A stretch of 64,000 nt of DNA from Urophycis tenuis (lineage: Eukaryota > Chordata > Actinopteri > Gadiformes > Phycidae). The notes under the pieces are model-generated. The model saw nothing but the letters and a program-made list of their open reading frames with translations, ran no database searches and had not been told where the DNA came from. A program made the position numbers and the translations under genes. Location of the stretch: contig JAXIVH010000007.1 in NCBI GenBank assembly GCA_036785325.1, forward strand, positions 10,923,219 to 10,987,218, read 5' to 3'. This document shows positions 58,371 to 64,000 of the stretch, in pieces (position 1 is the first letter of the stretch; every line of letters starts with the position of its first letter).

Positions 58371-58384
58371 TTGGTCATGGTCAC
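58371..58384. other. hAT excision footprint
   Basis: Reads TTGGTCATGGTCAC. Cassette 2 has TTGGTCAC on each side of a hAT element at this place. Here the element is gone and the two target copies remain, fused with loss of two bases. Confidence 0.7.
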
Positions 58385-58662
58385 ACGCTCTCTGCGTTGC
58401 GGTGATGTGTCCAGGCGCGGTCCGTAAACCACGACTCAGTAAAACAGAGAGGGCTGCACTGTTGGTACAGCCGATCATACTTCACAAGCGCTGCAAGTTC
58501 ATCAACTTTGTTGACTACGGAGCACACGTTGCCCATAATCACAGATGGTAGGACAGGCTTGTACTTCCTGAGCCTGTCCCTCACCGTCGGCCTCTTTTCC
58601 TTCACTTTAACTCCAGAGGTAAATCCAAGCGTGGATGGCCACAGTTTGTTATTGTATCCCAA
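58381..58662 (-). pseudogene. LINE A endonuclease, N-terminal fragment, cassette 3
   Basis: Copy of 38973-39254 (NKVDELAALVK, CFTESWF), ending in a frame break. Confidence 0.6.
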
Positions 58663-58859
58663 ATGCTATAGGAGACGACTGCTGCTGGGTCAGACGCTCC
58701 AAAGCCAGCTTCATGCGAATAAATCCACTCCATATAACCAACCACATAAGTCCAGACGTGTGCACTTATCCCGATATATTGCGTGTGATTGTTCAAAACA
58801 GTGACACGACGGTAAAACAAGACACGGGACAAAAACTCTGTGGTAGCGAGTCGCCGACA

Positions 58860-59632
58860 GGGCAGGCGCCACTTCGGATATAAGTTTCAACGGTTGTTCT
58901 TTTTATGGTGTCCTATATTAGACTTGTACTTGCTAATATAAAGACACTGTAAGTTTACTCAACGTGTATCAATCCCTTTTCCCTCCCAATCACATTGCAC
59001 AGTATCAGTAAAACGGTAGTGCGCCCCCTGATGGCATGGTGTAATAGCAGACACAGCACATAATGTAACTGAATACACAACATATGGGTAGTTTCCCAAC
59101 AAAATCACGCATTTCTTCATTCGCCCTTTCACGTCTAACCGGTTCGAAATTATATGGCCATCATAAATGTTAATTGTGGGTCTTGCCACCTCTTCCTCAT
59201 CCCATTTAGACGCCATAGTTCTAGTACAAGGCTGAGGCTACCTTCCACCACGTCTCCCCAACGTGACGTCATCGCCGAGTTGCATGAAAAATAACCGTTA
59301 CTACCAAAAACTACCAAAAACTGGATTTTAACACTATTTTGGACATTTCTAACTTTATATACATATCTTGAGTGCTTTATGTACCCATTAATCGAAAGTG
59401 GTGTTTAACCTGCACCACGGCCTTTAAGTTTTAATTTGATGATGAGGTGCTGAAGGACTCTCTCAGAAGGAGCGCGAGTCTTCCACAGTGCACGTAACAT
59501 GAAAAAACACCACCATTGCGTTGATGAATGAATCTATTTATTTCCTAATTTATCTGAGGCTCACTTTAACCCCTAACGTCAACAAAACTGATGCCGTTGG
59601 TTCCACGGGACTTGATTTATTTACCATGCAAC
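58860..59632. other. Unassigned DNA within the nest, cassette 3
   Basis: Copy of 39460-40222; contains an extra ATTTATCTGAGGCTCACTTT insertion near 59548. No recognised gene. Confidence 0.35.
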
Positions 59633-60739
59633 GGCTCAATACCTAACACCCCCCTCCATTTGTCTCGGCAGGGGGGCCAGACATTTCTCCGTAATGAAGG
59701 AGTCATTGCTGAAACGCATCTAGCTCTAGAAACGCTGTAGTACATATTCCTGGCCTGTGTGTGGCGCTGTTTCAGCTACAGAAATCCACCGAAAAACAGT
59801 TTCATGTTGCAGAAGTGACAGATCCCCAAAAACATGAAACTACCTAAACCACTCGACAGTCGATAAGTCAAACACAGGCAGTCAATTCATCATCCAACAT
59901 CTTCCTCTCTCGGATCCTGGCGTCCCAAACCAGTTTGCACTGATTAGAAAATCAGATTATAAATTATTAGATTATAGATTATATATATATTAGATTATAA
60001 AGACTATAAATGATCAATTTTGGAATATATATTCAATGTTGTGCGATGTTAGGTCGGCGCGTTTTCACTTACCCGCCCATTAAATGGTTAATTTGTGGAG
60101 ACAATCCAAAAGGAGGTAAATAACCATATTTATTATTTATTTTATTTCTAGAGTCATTCTAAAGGCATATCCTCCACATTTATTTCACTCGACTCTGGCC
60201 GATGACATCATCGTTTGCGTTTCTGGTGTTCTCACGAAGCCAAAACCTGAAACGTTTTCGACTTTTCCACCCTGGGACCTGGTTTAAAAAAAGTGCGGTT
60301 TCAGCCACCGAGAACTGCGTCTCCGTCTTTACGCTCGGCCTAAGACAAGACATTTGCGGTTTCACTCGAAAATCGTCTCTGTGTGGATGGGTCCTTAGAT
60401 GACATTTCATCTTACAACTGTAGAATATGATAACACGACCATTTTTTCTCTTCAAGAACATTTGAAAAACTCTTTAGAAAGTTGTTTATGATTAAATGTG
60501 CCGATAGCCAAGATTAAGTTTGGAATCATGAAGTGAAAAAGAAAACCATTCCTGCACATCTGGTCCATTTAGTGATGTAATGTTGAGATCTGTCCTCCTC
60601 CTCTAGGGGGCAGTATTAACCCAGAGGTGGAGGACTATCGCTTTGACATATTTGACCTTTGTTTCAGCAACAACTTTCACCGTGAAGAGAACACAAGTAG
60701 CAGATATCTTTCCCCAGTTGTTTCAACCCTGCTGTAGAG

Positions 60740-61200
60740 ATGGAACACTGGCTGTGGATTATTATTGCTGCACTTTTACCTGGTAAAACTACAATTGTAT
60801 ATCATACGTGATGTTTAGTTGAAGAATTAGATTGAATGCAAGTGTGTCTATTTTATTTGTCAACCTGATTCAAGTTCACTTTTCCTCCACAAACTAGCCA
60901 TGGCTTGATTGAATTCTTAACATCTGCAGGTGACAGTTATCAGCAAACCATCCACTCATTGCAGGACAGAGTCCAGGCTCTACAAGGAGACCACGTGATT
61001 CTCTCCTGCAACTACTCCTCAGCAGATTACTTCTTCTGGTACCGTCAGTACCCCAGTTCACCTCCACAGTTCCTCATCAAAGAATACATGGAGGTATCTG
61101 GATTTACTTTGAAAAAGGACAAAGAGAGACGAGTGTTTGATCTGGAAATCTCCTCTGCTGCAGTGACAGACTCTGCTCTATACTACTGTGCTGTGGAGTC
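60740..61200 (+). CDS. TCR alpha/delta V gene, V-A copy 4
   Basis: Leader 60740-60782 (MEHWLWIIIAALLPG) and V exon 60930-61200. CDR1 (SSADY) and frameworks match copy 3, with QFLIKEY instead of QLLIKEY and CAVES at the 3' end. Splice sites are intact. From the end of the nonamer the 3' flank switches to the V-A'-type sequence (TCAGCTGTTCAGTCACGC), and no V-A' follows. The nested complex ends 346 bp upstream. Confidence 0.94.
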
Positions 61201-61238
61201 CACAGTGACAGGAAACACATACTCCCTGTACAAAAACC
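61201..61238 (+). promoter_or_regulatory. RSS of V-A copy 4
   Basis: CACAGTG, 22-bp spacer, perfect ACAAAAACC (61230-61238). Confidence 0.93.
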
Positions 61239-61309
61239 TGTCAGCTGTTCAGTCACGCTAAGTAAGAGTTGGGCCATGGATTTAATCTCCATGACTCACT
61301 GAAAAACAG

Positions 61310-61570
61310 ACCATTGACTCTAATCCATGTTTGTTCTGTTACAAACAAGAGCTCAATGACTTCCCCAAGTGTATGCTATGACACTTTACTTTTGGAGGAG
61401 ATAATGCTGCAGATTTCCACAAAGACAGATTTGATGCCCAAATCCAAAACACGTCAGTTCCTCTGAGGATCCAGAACCTGCAGCTTTGAGTCAGTACTCC
61501 TGTACAACAACCTACTGAATACTAAACTCATTTCCCTCTTCCTCTGAGACCAGAGCACAGACATTACTGA
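61310..61570 (+). pseudogene. psiV relic, cassette 4
   Basis: A longer and more diverged version: CYKQELNDFPK, stop, then FGGDNAADFHKDRFDAQIQN and TSVPLRIQNLQL, a recognisable FR3, then a stop where SDSAxYYC should follow. The FR1 part is missing or rearranged. Confidence 0.65.
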
Positions 61571-61705
61571 CAAAACACATCTACTCATCACAACTTTTAT
61601 TTCCTCATAAATTCTACTTATTTAGAATGAATGATTTTATAAAGACATTTGCCATTTTTTCGAATTACCAAATTATGCACTATTTCTCGACTTTATTCTC
61701 TAGTA

Positions 61706-62136
61706 TGGTGTACATTTTAGGACATCCTCAGGATCAGGCTTCAGCATCAGACGTCAGATGAAAAGCTATAAGGTCTCAGGAAAACCTCTGTCATACTCGC
61801 ACCAAACAGCCTCATAAAAAAAAAATCATTGGACTAAAAGGCATCGTTAAAAAAAAATGTCATACTGAACGGCATCAGGATAAAAGTTGTCACAATGAAC
61901 GGCATCAGGATAAAAGTTGTCACACCGAACGGTATCAGGAAAAAAAATATCACATTGAACGGCATCAGGAAAAAAATTATCACGTTGAACGCCATCAGTA
62001 GAAAAGTTGTCATACTGAACGGCATCGGGAACTAAGGGGGCGGGGCGTAGCTGAGGATGAAAACGCTATCAAGTTGCGACCAAGAAGAGTCGTTGGAAAA
62101 GAAGAAGCAGGATACACTCTTAAGTTTTATTAAATT
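61706..62136 (-). repeat. ~30-bp repeat array, inverted copy
   Basis: Reverse complement of the block seen forward at 21330-21660. It carries about seven TCATACTGAACGGCATCAGG-type units (61805-62035) plus both flanks, down to TAAAACTTAAGAGTGT. Confidence 0.75.
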
Positions 62137-62560
62137 AATTTTTTGTTCTCTCACAACTCAAAACTGTCTCTAAAAATTATCTATTTTATGTGAACCAAAG
62201 GGAAACTATTCAAGTCTGTTGGTTCTGGCCACGTGCATTTGTTTACAACATAGTTGGCGACAAATCTATCAATATTAATGATAATTAATGTCCTATGTTG
62301 TTTTACACGTGAGTTGTGGTATCTCTGAACAACATGAGGTAGTACACTTAGCATGGTGGCGATGCTGATTATGATAATCACACACAAATAAATAGGTTGA
62401 TCCACTATTTCATATCCCACATGAAAGAGCTGGTCATTACTAACGTTCCATTTTTTTGCAGAAAGGCTGTATCAACAAGCTTCACGTTTACAAGATTTTA
62501 TTTAGTCATTCATTTGTTGAAGCCCACTTAGGATCTATTACTTTAACATTATGTGTTTAC
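62137..62560. other. Unique sequence between inverted arrays
   Basis: Found nowhere else in the window. A 79-codon minus-strand frame (62181-62420) contains a hydrophobic stretch IYLCVIIIISIATMLSVL that could span a membrane, but no family is recognised. Confidence 0.35.
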
Positions 62561-62870
62561 AAATTTGAACGTGAAATAATACATCCTGAAGACGGAGAGG
62601 AGAAAATAAAACTTACAAGTGTCTCCTGCTTCTTCTTTTCCAACTACTCTTCTTGTGGTCGCAGCTTGATGATGTATATGACACTCCGCTACGCCCCGCC
62701 CCCTTAGTTCCCGATGCCGTTCAGTATGACAGCTTTTTTACTGATGACGTTCAATGTGATTATTTTTTATCCTGATGCTGTTCAATGTGAGAAGTTTTTT
62801 TATGAGGCCTTTTAGTCCGATGATTTTTTTTTTATGAGGCTGTTTGGTGCGAGTGTGACAGAGGTTTTCT
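62561..62870 (+). repeat. ~30-bp repeat array, forward copy, cassette 4
   Basis: Forward block homologous to 21270-21590, with about four units at 62706-62840. It ends abruptly in GAGGTTTT and joins the V upstream block. Confidence 0.7.
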
Positions 62871-63046
62871 GAAGGTGAGATCTCCAATCAACCACTAGAG
62901 GTCAGTATTATCAAGTAGGTGTTGAACTATTTCATCAACATGTCTGGTCTTTGTGTCTTTAACAGCTGGTACCATGAAGAGAATAAGCCTCATACTTGAG
63001 CTGAACACCAGATGGTTTCTCCTGTTGCTGTGAACCTGCTGTTGAG

Positions 63047-63089
63047 ATGGAAACCTGGCTGTGGATTTTTACTGCTGCTCTTCCATCTG
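63047..63089 (+). pseudogene. Orphan V-C leader exon, cassette 4
   Basis: METWLWIFTAALPSG with GTGAGA donor. The V exon is deleted with the same break as in cassettes 0 and 1 (near 63235). Confidence 0.8.
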
Positions 63090-63248
63090 GTGAGATGAAC
63101 ATCTCATGCTTCACACTACATACTACATACATACTACTACTACACTACAAAGCACTGAATTACCAAACATGTTATTAATATTGATTGTTGTTATTATTAT
63201 TCTGTTGAGTTCTTTATGGTCCATGTCAATATAACCTTCAGCCTTTTT

Positions 63249-63639
63249 TGTCACAGTGTCAAATAACGCCGTGGGCCCGGTGAGCTGGTCTGGATTCACA
63301 CACACAAGACTGTTTCCAAAATATAGTTCCTTTATTTTCCAAAGACAGCAAACAAGGTTCAAACAGTCATGAAAGAGTCTGTTTGAACCATAACAAGCAT
63401 TTCATCTGCCAAAATGCCTGACCAACATAATACGTCTTCCGTCCCATGCCAAACAAAAGTGACGAAATCAAAAACCCAAGTGACAGCCAATCTGCCTAAT
63501 TACCACCCAAATTACCCAATTACCAATTATCCAAACATGCAAGACTGAAAGTACATAAGGCACATGCATAAATAACTAAAATACCAGATAACTAAAACAT
63601 ACACTCCAATATATAAATAATATTATCTAGGACATAACA
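63249..63639 (-). repeat. LTR-like block, cassette 4
   Basis: Copy of 8619-9007. Confidence 0.35.
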
Positions 63640-64000
63640 AAGATATGCCCATTCATACAAACTTCAGGGTTTGGACCAAAATGGCCACCACAACCTAGTT
63701 GGACAACATCATGTTAGGAACCACCAACAGCTCCCAGAACTAATAGAATGTAGAAATGAGCCACCAAAGTAACATGTTTCATCAACACATGAACACTTAG
63801 ATGACATTTCATCTTACAACTGTAGAATATGATAACACAACCATTTTTTCTCTTCAATAACGCTTGAAAAAACTCTTTAGAAAGTTGTTCATGATTAAAT
63901 GTGCCGATGACCAAGATTAAGTTTGGAATCATGAAGTGAAAAAGAAAACCATTCCTGCACATCTGGTCCATTTAGTGATGTAATGTTGAGATCTCTCCTC
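63640..64000. other. V-A upstream region, cut by window edge
   Basis: Matches 9008-9370, the DNA that ends about 150 bp before V-A. The next V-A leader is expected just outside the window. Confidence 0.7.

Larger units (their letters stand above)
51405..60394. mobile_element. Nested transposon complex, cassette 3
   Basis: 8,990-bp counterpart of 32743-40978 at the same TTA site (51402-51404 and 60395-60397). It differs by lacking the 1.3-kb hAT, by an added 2.05-kb LINE C, and by small indels. The right end has a GTCC variant of the terminal GCCC. Confidence 0.8.

Noticed and set aside
1..64000. J, D or C segments of TCR, tRNA or rRNA genes
   Set aside because: No 12-spacer RSS with an FGxG-type J motif and no constant-domain exon were noticed, and no tRNA or rRNA was recognised. 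A J-motif scan and tRNA scan could not be run here.

Overview
The window is vertebrate, almost certainly teleost fish, genomic DNA. It has spliced immune-receptor V genes with recombination signal sequences (RSS), fish-type transposons (DIRS, L2 and CR1/Rex1-like LINEs, hAT, PIF/Harbinger, Ty3/Gypsy) and abundant microsatellites. No J, D or C segment was recognised. The locus is best read as part of a T-cell receptor alpha/delta V cluster: all V genes lie on the + strand, their V domains end in YYCAV or YYCAL, and each functional-looking one is followed by a 22/23-spacer RSS.

The sequence is a tandem array of one V cassette repeated about five times. V-A leaders start at 9513, 22802, 41324 and 60740, so the spacings are about 13.3, 18.5 and 19.4 kb. 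In order, a cassette holds: a V-C gene or its orphan leader exon; a conserved LTR-like block; V-A; in two cassettes V-A' ; a dead V relic (psiV); V-B; four 3' exons of a microsomal glutathione S-transferase 3 (MGST3)-like gene; long spacer DNA with a foldback hairpin; a 32-bp minisatellite; and a degenerate ~30-bp repeat array. Cassette 0 (2409-9350) is partial on the left, cassettes 1 to 3 are complete, and cassette 4 runs off the right edge just before another V-A.

Layout: 1-2408 is a minus-strand DIRS-like retroelement with its gag-like ORF and the start of a second ORF. 2409-9350 is the cassette 0 spacer, minisatellite, an L2 LINE and an orphan leader. 9351-22640 is cassette 1, with its own hAT, Harbinger and unclassified insertions. 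22641-41160 is cassette 2 and 41161-60580 is cassette 3. These two share an 8.2-9.0 kb nested transposon complex, a V-A' gene, a LINE-tail insertion and a spacer deletion, so they are the youngest duplicates. 60581-64000 is cassette 4, with an inverted pair of repeat arrays.

V-A (four copies) and V-B (three copies) look usable: leader and V exons, splice sites, both cysteines, the FR2 tryptophan and the RSS are present. V-A' (two copies) is open but has Tyr in place of the first conserved Cys. V-C, psiV and the orphan leaders are dead. After V-to-J joining the usable genes would encode the variable half of a TCR chain at the T-cell surface. The MGST3-like exons have no visible role in the locus and seem to have been carried along by the duplications. 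I see no wholly new multi-gene system. The most unusual signals are the MGST3 exons inside a V cassette, the shared Cys-to-Tyr V gene, V-A genes formed by unequal crossing-over, and a hAT excision footprint inside a duplicated transposon nest.
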